This document shows positions 10,623 to 18,331 of a DNA stretch of 37,076 nt, one piece after another. The position numbers and the translations under genes were made by a program. Numbering within the stretch: position 1 is the first letter of the stretch; the number at the start of each line of letters is the position of its first letter. The notes beneath the pieces are model-generated. The model did no database searches. It had not been told where the DNA came from and worked only from the letters and a program-made list of their open reading frames with translations. Source of the stretch: an uncultured Salinisphaerales bacterium (GTDB lineage Bacteria; Pseudomonadota; Gammaproteobacteria; Nevskiales; OUC007). Location: the NCBI GenBank assembly GCA_937896565.1, contig CALBOV010000346.1, positions 1 to 37,076 on the forward strand, given 5' to 3'.

Positions 10623-11633
10623 TCAGATACCGTCTTGAACCGCAAGCCCGTTGAGTGGAATTTTTGCATCGAACGGAGTGCCTGAGGTCACCACGCCATA
10701 GATCATGTGGACCAAGCGACGCATGCTGGCCCCGACAATGGCTTTGGGCGCCAAGCCCCGTGTTCGAAGTCGTTCGGCCATCGCCATGATCACCGGGTTG
10801 TGACGCACGGCCACCAATCCCGGCATGTAGAGCGCTTTTCGGGCATCGGCATGGCCGGTTCTCGACAACATCGTTCGTCCCCTGACTGACGTACCGGACA
10901 ACCGCTGACGCGGTGTCACACCGACAAACGCGGCCAATGCCTTGGCGCTCTTGAAGCGTCGGACATCTCCCAGATAGCCCAGCACCCGCGCAGCAGTCTT
11001 GTCTCCGATGCCAGGAATACTGCGAATCAACTCGGCGTCCTGTTTGAGTTCCGGATGGCCGTCAATGTGATCGTTGATGTCCCGTTCGATCTTATTGATC
11101 TGCCGATCGAGCCAGGCAATGTGTTCCTGGACCATCTTTGCCACTGGCGAGGTGCTCACTTGAGCCATCACTTCAAGCCGATTCAGTTCCTGCTGACGCA
11201 TGTCCTGCAGGGCTTGCAGGCGTTCGACCAACGCACGCAGATCACGCACGGCCAGACTGGGCGGATGCCATGGCTCCAGCGACACGGAGCACGCAAAGCT
11301 GGCCAACAGCCTCGCATCGGCCCGATCTGTCTTGTTGCGGCTGAGCTGGACCTGGCCAAAGCCCTTGATGCGAGCGGGATTGATGACGCTGACTGTCCAG
11401 CCTTGATCCACCAAGGCTACAGCCACGGCTTCGCTGTACGGACCGGTCGCCTCAAGACACACGGGCGTGCCTGATGCCAAGCCTTGCTCCATGAGCCACG
11501 CGTGCAGAGCATCATGACCAGCGCGATCATTGGGAAGCACTTTCGTCTTGGCTTTGCGCCCGCGAAGCACGCAGATATCCAGTTTACGTTTGGACACATC
11601 AATGCCCACGGCACACTCGTTCATCGAATCCAT
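10623..11633 (-). CDS. IS110-family transposase
   Basis: 336 aa from the ATG at 11633; starts at 11663 and 11624 are also possible. The N-terminal DEDD RuvC-like domain shows GIDVSKRKLDI, CLEATGPYSE and RNKTDRADARLLA, supplying the acidic residues. The C-terminal transposase_20 region shows SIPGIGDKTAARVLGYLGD, FVGVTPRQ and GRTMLSRTGHADARKALY, which includes the region of the catalytic serine. It appears complete, with no frameshift, so it may be active. IS110 recombinases move DNA by a serine-dependent reaction guided in characterised members by an element-encoded RNA. It lies in a gene-poor, lower-GC stretch. Confidence 0.93.
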   Translation of the reverse strand: MDSMNECAVGIDVSKRKLDICVLRGRKAKTKVLPNDRAGHDALHAWLMEQGLASGTPVCLEATGPYSEAVAVALVDQGWTVSVINPARIKGFGQVQLSRNKTDRADARLLASFACSVSLEPWHPPSLAVRDLRALVERLQALQDMRQQELNRLEVMAQVSTSPVAKMVQEHIAWLDRQINKIERDINDHIDGHPELKQDAELIRSIPGIGDKTAARVLGYLGDVRRFKSAKALAAFVGVTPRQRLSGTSVRGRTMLSRTGHADARKALYMPGLVAVRHNPVIMAMAERLRTRGLAPKAIVGASMRRLVHMIYGVVTSGTPFDAKIPLNGLAVQDGI

Positions 11634-11646
11634 CCTCGCGGGAGCT

Positions 11647-11675
11647 GGGGTCAGGTCTTGCAATCCAACATCCGT
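11647..11675. repeat. GGGGTCAGG-type direct repeat, copy 1
   Basis: 29 bases that match the copy at 12932-12960 at 28 positions (T/C at the sixth base). The core is CAGGTCTTGCAATCCAACAT. Copy 1 lies immediately upstream of the IS110 transposase; copy 2 lies past the hydrolase gene, so the pair frames 11676-12931. Confidence 0.85.
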
Positions 11676-12021
11676 ATGGTCGCGGGCCTCGCGAGTTAGG
11701 TCTTGAACTGTGCATCAATCTTATTCCACCCAATCAATTCAACGACTTACCAGATACACGCCACGACAACACCGCTCGAACTGACAGCACACACGTCGTA
11801 CACCCGCTTCCTCCAACCGACCGTCCTTCCGCACGAGGCCCACGAGTTAGGTATCGCCTGTGAGGATGCTTCAAAAAAGCGTCACAAGCGCATCGTCGGT
11901 CTGATTGAAGTCCCCAGCGGTCGCAATCGCGTCGAACACGTTAGTGGATGGTTTCACTGCCACGCCCGATGCCTCCAAACATGTCTTGCTCCCGAATCTC
12001 TGCAGGTCTTCAGGAGTCATC
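11676..12021. other. Non-coding stretch between IS110 and the hydrolase gene
   Basis: 346 bases without a convincing gene. It is less GC-rich than its surroundings. It holds a second AGGTCTTGAACTG segment (11698-11710) resembling the start of the neighbouring repeat, and GAGTTAGG occurs twice (11693-11700 and near 11843). Open frames exist but lack composition or start signals typical of genes here. It could include the upstream control region of the hydrolase gene and, on the other strand, non-coding IS110 sequence. Confidence 0.5.
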
Positions 12022-12894
12022 ATGTTGCGAATTCTCGCCCTCTTCTCTGTTGTCTTACTGCAAGCTGCCTGTACGAATCTCCACATCGACCAGCCGGGCA
12101 CACGGGCGCCGGAGCCGAACCGCACGGCATTCGAGATCAGCCGGGATGTGGTCGTGTCGTCAGCGGAGTGGCCGGCGCAACTGCTGGCCGATGTGTACCG
12201 TCCCCTGGGCGCGGGGCCGGATTCGCCACGACCGGGTGTGCTTCTGATTCACGGCGGGGCGTGGAAACGCGGGAGCAGAGATCAGGTCGATCATCTGGCT
12301 GAGCAACTGGCCGAGCGCGGCTATGTGGTTGTGAACACAACCTACCGGCTCGTGCCGGATGCGATCTGGCCGGCGCAGTTGCGAGACGTGCAGCAAGCGG
12401 CGCGCTGGATGCACCGACAGGGGTTGGCCCAGGGCATTGATCCGGAGCGGATTGGCAGCTTCGGGTATTCCGCCGGCGCACACCTGGCCTCACTGGTCGC
12501 AGCGGTCGCGGATGATCCGACCTGGGGTGCCTCCGACACACGCATGCGCGCGGTGGTCGCTGGCGGAAATCCGGCCGACCTGAGCTTGTACGAAGGCGGC
12601 TCGCTCGTGCCCGCCTTCCTGGGTGGCGAACAGGACGAGATTCCGGACACGTACGCCGCTGCCTCACCGATTACGCATGTCAGCCCTACCCATCCACCGG
12701 TCTTCATTTACCAAGCTACGCTCGACGCATACGTGCCATTCGAGCAGGCCCTTCGCTACAAGGCCGCCCTGGACCGTGCGGGCGTGACCAACGAGTTGTT
12801 CATCATTCGAGGCCACGGCCATATCAGCGCGTTCTTTGCGGACGATGAAGCCATCGAGGCCGCCATCACGTTCCTGGATCGTCACCTGCGCTAG
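12022..12894 (+). CDS. Lipoprotein alpha/beta-hydrolase (esterase/lipase-like)
   Basis: 290 aa from the ATG at 12022, with CAGGAG five bases ahead; the frame is open from 11905 but the signal peptide starts here. MLRILALFSVVLLQAAC is a lipoprotein signal. The enzyme part has HGGAW (oxyanion hole), GYSAG with the nucleophile serine, an Asp in TLDAYVPFEQ and a His in GHGHISAFF, so the full catalytic triad is present. The HGGAW/GYSAG pair fits the BD-FAE/hormone-sensitive-lipase-like esterases. It likely hydrolyses an ester at the outer membrane; the substrate is unknown. It lies between two copies of a 29-base direct repeat, so it may have arrived as a unit. Confidence 0.87.
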   Translation: MLRILALFSVVLLQAACTNLHIDQPGTRAPEPNRTAFEISRDVVVSSAEWPAQLLADVYRPLGAGPDSPRPGVLLIHGGAWKRGSRDQVDHLAEQLAERGYVVVNTTYRLVPDAIWPAQLRDVQQAARWMHRQGLAQGIDPERIGSFGYSAGAHLASLVAAVADDPTWGASDTRMRAVVAGGNPADLSLYEGGSLVPAFLGGEQDEIPDTYAAASPITHVSPTHPPVFIYQATLDAYVPFEQALRYKAALDRAGVTNELFIIRGHGHISAFFADDEAIEAAITFLDRHLR

Positions 12895-12931
12895 ACCGGG
12901 CGTCGGGGTCATCACATGGCGTCGTGGCGTC

Positions 12932-12960
12932 GGGGCCAGGTCTTGCAATCCAACATCCGT
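12932..12960. repeat. GGGGTCAGG-type direct repeat, copy 2
   Basis: Differs from copy 1 (11647-11675) at one base. Another GGGGTCA lies 27 bases before it (12905-12911), and GTGGCGTCG/GTCGGGG short repetition surrounds it. It sits between the hydrolase stop and the higA stop. Confidence 0.85.
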
Positions 12961-12969
12961 GGACGCTAA

Positions 12970-13004
12970 GGCGTAAGTGCACCACAGCCCTCTTCTCTTA
13001 CGCC
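12970..13004 (-). terminator. Inverted repeat over the higA stop codon
   Basis: GGCGTAAG (12970-12977) and CTTACGCC (12997-13004) are perfect inverted copies separated by 19 bases. The right arm contains the higA TAA. No T run follows on the higA strand, so it is at best a weak terminator; it may instead be an end of a mobile segment next to repeat copy 2. Confidence 0.35.
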
Positions 13005-13258
13005 GTGTTCCGCCGATGCACTTCTTCCAGATCGTAGTCGGCTTGTAACCCCATCCAGAACTTCTCACTGGTTCCAAAATACGCTGCGAGCCGAACCGCC
13101 GTATCCGCCGTAATAGCTCGCTTGCCAAGTACGATTTCGTTGATCCGACGCGGTGGAACACCGATTTCACGTGCGAGCCGGTTCTGGCTCAGTGCCACCG
13201 GCTTCAGGAACTCTTCCAGAAGCACTTTGCCGGGATGCACATTGGCGAGTTCAGTCAT
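12998..13258 (-). CDS. higA: HigA-family antitoxin (XRE DNA-binding), no adjacent toxin
   Basis: 86 aa. The start MTELANVHPGKVLLEEFLKP and the helix-turn-helix LSQNRLAREIGVPPRRINEI are the hallmark of the HigA addiction-module antitoxin family, which also carries KRAITADTAVRLAAYFGTS and a FWMGLQADYDLE tail. Such proteins bind HigB and repress their own operon. HigB normally lies just upstream on the same strand, but here only 45 bases separate it from the UPF0149 gene, and nothing toxin-like is visible. It is therefore either orphaned, a free repressor, or paired with a distant toxin. An AGGAA ribosome site precedes the ATG. Confidence 0.88.
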   Translation of the reverse strand: MTELANVHPGKVLLEEFLKPVALSQNRLAREIGVPPRRINEIVLGKRAITADTAVRLAAYFGTSEKFWMGLQADYDLEEVHRRNTA

Positions 13259-13303
13259 GGCTGGTTCCTGGTGATAATCGACAATGTCCGCTTGCCCGGC
13301 GTT

Positions 13304-14005
13304 TCAGTGCAAACAGCAGTGCTTGTACTTCCGCCCGCTCCCGCATGGACACGGCTGGTTGCGTCCGACCTTGGGCGTATCCCGCACCGCGGTCTTGATG
13401 AGGTCATCACTCGCATCTCGACGCGAAAACCAGTACGCGTGGATGAAGCGCACTGACTCCGGGACGCTCATTGCCATGTTCCGAAGTGATTCGTCGTCGG
13501 CTTCATCTATCAGGCGCTCGCCAAACTCGGTGCCAAATAGCAGGATAGGCGCAAGCGCCTCCCCAAGTTCGTCATCCTCGGTCTCCCAACCGTCATCCAG
13601 TTCCATGGCGCGCACGTAACCGGCACACCAGGCCATGACGAACGGTTCGTCGGAATCCTCGAAGTCAATAAATAATGGGTCGAAGATGTCGGGGTCGTGA
13701 ATCAGAAGTCCCGCGATCCCGTTCATGTGGCGCATGATCAGGCCCAGCGCGTACCGAGCCTCGTCCTGATCACGCCAGACCATTTCCCGCTCGCCCCACA
13801 TTGCCGGCAGCCAGCGTGACGGCAAGATTGAGTTTGGAGCGCTGACGATCGCAGTGAGAAAGCCGTCCATCTCGCTCACGCAGCAGACACCAGGATCGGT
13901 GTCCTCGCCATGTTCGGCCAGGCTCGATTCGACATGCTGCTTAAACAGCGATTCCAGCTCGTCCAGTTCGTCTTCAGTCAATGGTTCACGAAGATCAATA
14001 TTCAT
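13304..14005 (-). CDS. UPF0149 (YecA-like) protein with SEC-C zinc motif
   Basis: 233 aa from the ATG at 14005; the frame is open to 14095 but family members begin near here. Residues about 10-175 are the acidic, all-helical UPF0149/YgfB-YecA domain ([35 protein letters not shown]). The last 20 residues are a SEC-C motif, [18 protein letters not shown], with the C-x-C-x8-C-C zinc ligands. SEC-C tails in SecA bind SecB and ribosomes; E. coli YecA is a metalloprotein with SecA/SecB-like interactions. A role in protein export or ribosome association is therefore plausible but not shown. It is followed by higA on the same strand. Confidence 0.88.
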   Translation of the reverse strand: MNIDLREPLTEDELDELESLFKQHVESSLAEHGEDTDPGVCCVSEMDGFLTAIVSAPNSILPSRWLPAMWGEREMVWRDQDEARYALGLIMRHMNGIAGLLIHDPDIFDPLFIDFEDSDEPFVMAWCAGYVRAMELDDGWETEDDELGEALAPILLFGTEFGERLIDEADDESLRNMAMSVPESVRFIHAYWFSRRDASDDLIKTAVRDTPKVGRNQPCPCGSGRKYKHCCLH

Positions 14006-14289
14006 GAGGCCAGAACAACGTTGGATGGTCTGACAGACTAACGGCGATCGGACTGATTTGTATCCACAGCCCGACACTGGGCTCTGGAGCGGCAATATCC
14101 GGGGCTGATTGGATGATCATTGACACCAATGCGCGACCGAAAACAGGCGAACCAGATCGATCGCATGGAGGCTTGTGCGGGACAACTCGCTGCCCACCCA
14201 AACCCGCCGATTCGACGTACCTGACGGCATCAGTTGATTTTCAGTCAGGCACAATCGGAGCGTCCTGACTCACCCCGACCGTCCAATCG

Positions 14290-15234
14290 ATGAAAGACCC
14301 GGAAGCGACATACCCCATCGGAACCCCCGGCACGCCTTGGGGAGATGCCGAAATCTCACGCTGGAGTCGTCAGCAGATCGTCCGCCGAAGCTACGCGGAC
14401 GATGTGCTGAGCGTGATCGAACAATTGGCCCAGCGATTCGAATACGTGGAATACGGTCGACTGGATGTGGACCCATTGCAGTATCCGCTGCAGGCGCTGC
14501 GCAGCCGTGACTGGAGCGACGAGCTGCCGACCATGCTGGTCACCGGGGGCGTCCATGGCTACGAAACCAGCGGCGTGCTGGGCGCGCTGCGTTTCCTGGA
14601 GGTGGCAGCCGACGCCTACGCGGGCCGCGTGAATCTGCTCGTCGCACCCTGCGTGAGCCCCTGGGGCTACGAGCGGATTCAGCGCTGGAACCACGCGGCC
14701 ATCGATCCGAACCGGTCGTTCCGGGCGAACAGTCCCTCGCAGGAGGCCGCCGCGCTGTGGTCACTGGTCGAACCGCTGCGCTCGAAGATCAGCATGCACA
14801 TCGACCTGCACGAGACCACCGATACCGATGAATCGGAGTTCCGCCCGGCGCTGGCGGCGCGTGATGGCGAGCCCTTCGAGCCGGGCGAAATCCCCGACGG
14901 CTTCTACGTGGTGGATGACAGCGACCAACCGCAGGCGGAATTCCAGAACGCGATCATCCACGCCGTTGCCCAGGTCACGCACATTGCGGACGCCGACGCC
15001 AACGGGGAAATCATCGGATCACCCGCAGTGGCGCCGGGGGTGATTCGCTACCCACTGCGATCACTGGGCCTGTGCGCCGGCATGACCAACGCGCCTTATC
15101 GCACCACCACCGAGGTGTATCCGGACAGCCCACGCACCGATCCGGAGACCTGCATCGCCGCCCAGATGGCCGCGGTCACGACGGCCATCGACTTCGCGCT
15201 TGAACACCCAATGAGGCCAGCGCTCGGAGAATGA
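14290..15234 (+). CDS. M14-family metallocarboxypeptidase-like protein
   Basis: 314 aa. Zinc ligands are seen as H89 and E92 in GGVHGYETSG and a later histidine in MHIDLHETTD (H174 or H170). The catalytic glutamate candidate is E275 in TTTEVYPDS. The conserved IDPNRSF (about 138-144) corresponds to the substrate-binding Asn-Arg of M14 enzymes. It therefore belongs with succinylglutamate desuccinylase/aspartoacylase-like or small M14 peptidases, acting on a free carboxylate substrate. There is no signal peptide, so it is cytoplasmic. The substrate is unknown. It appears monocistronic, between a divergent UPF0149 gene and a membrane-protein gene 105 bases downstream. Confidence 0.83.
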   Translation: MKDPEATYPIGTPGTPWGDAEISRWSRQQIVRRSYADDVLSVIEQLAQRFEYVEYGRLDVDPLQYPLQALRSRDWSDELPTMLVTGGVHGYETSGVLGALRFLEVAADAYAGRVNLLVAPCVSPWGYERIQRWNHAAIDPNRSFRANSPSQEAAALWSLVEPLRSKISMHIDLHETTDTDESEFRPALAARDGEPFEPGEIPDGFYVVDDSDQPQAEFQNAIIHAVAQVTHIADADANGEIIGSPAVAPGVIRYPLRSLGLCAGMTNAPYRTTTEVYPDSPRTDPETCIAAQMAAVTTAIDFALEHPMRPALGE

Positions 15235-15339
15235 CCGAGCGGGAGCGGCCTCTGGGCTGCTGATCGAGAAGCGTCATCCACGGCATTCCGGCGGTGAATT
15301 CGGGTATGTTGAAAGGAGTTCGGCAAACGGAATTGTCTG

Positions 15340-16152
15340 ATGAAACACCGGCACGCACACTGGTGGCTCCTCGCGCTGCTGCCCATCACCGTGATCGCGT
15401 TCTGGCCTAGCTATTTTGGTCGCATGCCGGATGCGCCCCCGGTGCATCATCTCCATGGCGTAACCAGCACCGCGTGGATTTTGCTGATGGCCTGGCAGGC
15501 CTGGTTGTTTCGTCAGAAAAACATCGCCCTGCATCGAGTCACCGGGCGAGCGATGTTTGTCGTCGTGCCGCTGATGGTGGCGGGCTTTGCCTGGGTTTCA
15601 CTGTTTGGAGCCGTCAGGGCATCGACCGGACGCTTGTTCTACGTCGAGTTCGGCACTGCGCTGCTAACCCTTGATGTCCTGCTCACATTCACCACGCCGT
15701 GGCTGGTATACCTTGCGCTTCGCTATCGCCAGCGCATGGAGCTGCACAGCGCCCTCATGATTGGCACGCTCATGCCGTTGCTCAATCCTGTGACCGCGCG
15801 GCTGCTGAGCAACTACGTCCCGGGGCTGCAAATCACCGGCCCGGACACACTGGCCAACTTCGGCACCAACTTGGCGCTCGCGTCAGCAGTGAGCACGGCG
15901 CTTCCGCTTGCGTTGTACCTGCGGCAACGGTCGAACCGCTGGCCCTGGTTGCTGTCCGCCGCCATCTCGGCCGTCGGCTATGTGGCCTACCTGACGCTCG
16001 GCCAAACCACTTTGTGGACATCGTGGGTGCTGACCGCCGCCCAGATACCGACACCTGTCGTGCTGACCGCGGGCGCGGCGCTCGGAGCCGTGGCCTGCTG
16101 GACCGGCATGCGGCACTCCACCCGATCCACGCCGCGCATGGCCAGCGCCTGA
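15340..16152 (+). CDS. Integral membrane protein of unknown function
   Basis: 270 aa with about eight hydrophobic segments (roughly 7-23, 38-56, 70-92, 105-128, 133-155, 165-185, 195-217, 222-250). The segment HHLHGVTSTAWILLMAWQ followed by LHRVTGRA holds several His that could bind haem or metal, as in other small multi-helix proteins with paired histidines. I do not recognise a named family with confidence. A cytoplasmic-membrane location is clear. It runs towards the PepSY gene, with the two stop codons about 40 bases apart and a hairpin between them. Confidence 0.7.
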   Translation: MKHRHAHWWLLALLPITVIAFWPSYFGRMPDAPPVHHLHGVTSTAWILLMAWQAWLFRQKNIALHRVTGRAMFVVVPLMVAGFAWVSLFGAVRASTGRLFYVEFGTALLTLDVLLTFTTPWLVYLALRYRQRMELHSALMIGTLMPLLNPVTARLLSNYVPGLQITGPDTLANFGTNLALASAVSTALPLALYLRQRSNRWPWLLSAAISAVGYVAYLTLGQTTLWTSWVLTAAQIPTPVVLTAGAALGAVACWTGMRHSTRSTPRMASA

Positions 16153-16169
16153 GAGACGCAGTTACCGCT

Positions 16170-16191
16170 GCGGCCAGTGGTTGACGGCCGC
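16170..16191. terminator. Hairpin between convergent genes
   Basis: GCGGCC (16170-16175) pairs with GGCCGC (16186-16191) around a 10-base loop, ending one base before the PepSY stop codon. There is no T run on either side. A weak bidirectional terminator is possible. Confidence 0.35.
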
Positions 16192-16908
16192 TTACCCGGC
16201 GAGCGAACGCCGCCTCGGCAACAGCGACAACACCAGCAACACGATGCCGCTGAACACGAACAGCAGCGCGGCCCCGGCCGTGATGACCAGCAACGGGTGG
16301 TTGAAGTTGTCGCGGGTGTCGTAGTCCATGATGTGGAGCATCCACACCACGTCGAAGGCCCGCCACCAGTCGTTGCGGCGCGCCACTACGCGGCCAGTTT
16401 CGGCGGAGACGTACACCGCCGTGTGAATGGCATCGTCAAAGCGCAGGCGCCACAGCGGCGCTTCGCGGCCGCGGGCTTCGCCGGGCACAACGTTCAGCAG
16501 CTCCGCCTCCACCAGCTCGCCAGGCCCGGTGTAGTCGTCGGTGGCGACGGCGCGGGCGGCGGCCAGATCGATCGGAGACAGGCGCACACCGGTGCTGGCC
16601 GCGTACAACCCGCTCGCGGCGCCCGCGCTCACCTGATAAACCGGCTGCCCCTGCCAGGTCTTCAAGGTCGCCGACGCCAGGGGCTGACCGATCCGCTCCG
16701 CCAATTCCCGAGGCGACACCAGCACCTGCGCCACATCGACGGGCGTATCGACCTGCTCGGCGGCGTAGTGCGAACCCCGCACCATGTCGAGATCCAGGCT
16801 GGCCATGATCAGGCCGCCGCTGATCCACAACAGCACCTGAATGGCCACGATCAGCCCGAGCCACTTGTGCAGTTTGCGCGTGCGCCGCGTGAGTTGTGTT
16901 CGATTCAA
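16192..16908 (-). CDS. PepSY domain membrane protein
   Basis: 238 aa, read from a TTG at 16908 with AAGGA eight bases ahead; no ATG gives a better start. There is an N-terminal membrane helix (KLHKWLGLIVAIQVLLWISG, about 13-36), a large periplasmic region with two PepSY-like parts (one ending VYVSAETGRVVARRNDWW), a HIMDY motif, and a C-terminal helix (about 205-230) ending in a basic RRRSLAG tail. PepSY-TM proteins are linked to iron-uptake reductases and peptidase inhibition; this single-subunit form has no assigned reaction. The HKWLG and HIMDY histidines are candidate haem ligands. No TonB receptor gene is next to it in this window. Confidence 0.82.
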   Translation of the reverse strand: MNRTQLTRRTRKLHKWLGLIVAIQVLLWISGGLIMASLDLDMVRGSHYAAEQVDTPVDVAQVLVSPRELAERIGQPLASATLKTWQGQPVYQVSAGAASGLYAASTGVRLSPIDLAAARAVATDDYTGPGELVEAELLNVVPGEARGREAPLWRLRFDDAIHTAVYVSAETGRVVARRNDWWRAFDVVWMLHIMDYDTRDNFNHPLLVITAGAALLFVFSGIVLLVLSLLPRRRSLAG

Positions 16909-17404
16909 TGCGTCGTCCTTCGTGAGGTTGCGCGTTCAGCGGGTCGCAAGCGCTGACGCGTCCATGTCTTTGCGTTCGTCCAGGGGCCGCCAGCGACGTC
17001 ACATCCCAGCATAAAGGCCTCCGGTGCATTGCACGTCACTCCGGCAAGCCGGGCATCACGGAGGTCGCTGGTCGGGCGCCTGCCACGGAGGTCTTCGTAC
17101 GCGCTCAGCTGCCGACCCACAACCCGAAGCACGTCTTTTTTTCCCTCAGTCCTGCGGCCGACTGGCACGGTCCGCCCGCGACCGGCACAGCCTGACGAAT
17201 CGAAAGGCCTGATCGGACAAAAAACTGAGTAAATATAAGCCCTTACGGGGTATGAAATTTTCGTCAAATGTCGCCGATTGACTACACCCAAGGTGACCGG
17301 AAAGGTATTGATCCGGGTCAATCTAACGACTATGTTCCAGCACTGCCTGGGACAGCCATCCCATGCAATAACGAAATAAACCATCCATGGAATCAGGAGT
17401 TTGT
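16909..17404. other. Divergent control region and leader of the secreted-protein gene
   Basis: About 500 bases without a convincing gene. It contains a direct repeat CACGGAGGTC (17057-17066, 17084-17093), an AT-rich patch with TATAAG at 17234-17239 but no clear -35, and an inverted repeat TGGGA/TCCCA (17348-17363). A good ribosome site, TCAGGAG, lies just before 17405. The PepSY promoter must lie in the left part. A long 5' leader on the rightward gene is likely, so post-transcriptional control is possible. Confidence 0.45.
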
Positions 17405-18241
17405 ATGCGTTTCCTCAAGACAGCCACGTTGGCTGGCGCCGCCTTGTGCGCAGCCGGTGCTGCCACCGCCGCCCCCTCCTCGAAGTTCTCCGCCACGACC
17501 AGCGATCACGTGCTGATCTCGGAAACGAACTCGACGGAATGGGTCGACGTGATGACCACCGGACTGAAGCTGCCGAACCAGAAGGATTTGTTCGTCCAGA
17601 CCGCCATGGAATGCGGCCTGTTCACGCAGACCACCGTTGCCGACTCGGCCACCGATTCCCTCGAGACCGATACCGCGGATCGCGCCACGGCTGAAGCTGC
17701 CGTGATGACCCGCGTGCGTGTGACCAATGTGAAGACTGGCGTCGAAACCTTTGCGCACCCGGACGAAATCGTCCTGTGTGCACGTTCGCAGCGCCTCACG
17801 GCCCTGTTCAACGGCATTTGCTACGACGGGTCCGGTGACAGCGAAGCGGACGGTGTCGTGCAATACGACGAGTGTGAAACCAACGAAGAGCTCGACCTGG
17901 CCGTGAAGACCATGAACGCGTCCGCGTTCAACTTCATCCTGGCCGACCTCGAGTCTGGTGATCACATCATCACGGTCCAGGCTCGCGTCGAGACCAAGGA
18001 ATCCACGTCGACCTGCTCGTCGGATGCCGAGGAAGGCGATCTGTTCCTGGTCGATGATCTGCTGACCTGCACCGACGACGGCAATGGGGATGCCTCGGCG
18101 TTCGCCCTGGTGGGCAATGGATCGATGGCCGTTGAAGAAGTCCGCATGATCAAGGGCGAAGACGGCGTGACGGAAGAAGCACCGGCGACCGGTGCTGAAG
18201 AAGGCAGTTTCTTCGACTACTTCTTTGACTTCTCCAACTAA
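17405..18241 (+). CDS. Secreted protein of unknown function
   Basis: 278 aa from the ATG at 17405 (TCAGGAG ahead; a slightly longer in-frame start exists). MRFLKTATLAGAALCAAGAA leads to a signal-peptidase I site after ATAA, so the protein should be exported. The mature part is acidic, Thr/Ser-rich and has seven or so Cys (MECGLFTQ, VLCARSQ, GICYDG, DECETN, STCSSD, LLTCTDDG), probably in disulfides. It ends in FFDYFFDFSN, an aromatic C-terminus that resembles the last beta strand recognised by outer-membrane assembly machinery, though the rest does not look like a barrel. I do not recognise a domain. It is monocistronic, closed by a strong terminator. Confidence 0.78.
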   Translation: MRFLKTATLAGAALCAAGAATAAPSSKFSATTSDHVLISETNSTEWVDVMTTGLKLPNQKDLFVQTAMECGLFTQTTVADSATDSLETDTADRATAEAAVMTRVRVTNVKTGVETFAHPDEIVLCARSQRLTALFNGICYDGSGDSEADGVVQYDECETNEELDLAVKTMNASAFNFILADLESGDHIITVQARVETKESTSTCSSDAEEGDLFLVDDLLTCTDDGNGDASAFALVGNGSMAVEEVRMIKGEDGVTEEAPATGAEEGSFFDYFFDFSN

Positions 18242-18254
18242 GACGCAGTCGAGT

Positions 18255-18284
18255 AAAAAAGCCCCGCTTCGGCGGGGCTTTTTT
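18255..18284 (+). terminator. Rho-independent terminator of the secreted-protein gene
   Basis: GCCCCGC (18261-18267) and GCGGGGC (18272-18278) close a TTCG tetraloop, with six A before and six T after. It is a textbook intrinsic terminator 14 bases after the stop codon. The A run makes it partly bidirectional. Confidence 0.97.
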
Positions 18285-18331
18285 GTGAGGCTTTCTCTGC
18301 ATTCTCGGCCTGCACCCAGACTTGCCCTGCG

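Larger units (their letters stand above)
10584..11675 (-). mobile_element. IS110-family insertion sequence (approximate limits)
   Basis: One transposase gene with short GGGGTCA copies at both sides (10619-10625 and 11647-11653; TGACCCC on the transposase strand). The left copy provides the TGA stop codon of the transposase. An 11-base CAGAGCCGGGG direct repeat (10584-10594, 10612-10622) and a GGCTC/GAGCC hairpin (10600-10618) lie just beyond the stop. IS110 elements lack long terminal inverted repeats, so the exact ends cannot be set from one copy. IS110-group elements encode a bridge RNA in the non-coding end; the candidate place here is upstream of the start codon. Confidence 0.6.

Noticed and set aside
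10632-11708. GTCTTGAAC at 10632-10640 and 11700-11708 as IS110 core sites
   Set aside because: The left copy is inside the transposase coding sequence, so it cannot mark the element end; the match may be chance or a remnant of repeat similarity.
11703-12302. 199-codon open frame overlapping the hydrolase gene start
   Set aside because: No ribosome site, unusual composition, and it overlaps the clear lipoprotein hydrolase in another frame.
13259-13303. Possible higB remnant upstream of higA
   Set aside because: Only 45 bases are available, and they hold the higA ribosome site and no toxin-like sequence.
17301-17325. Riboswitch-like hairpin in the leader of the secreted-protein gene
   Set aside because: The GACCGG/CCGGGTC arms pair imperfectly and I could not match a known riboswitch core.
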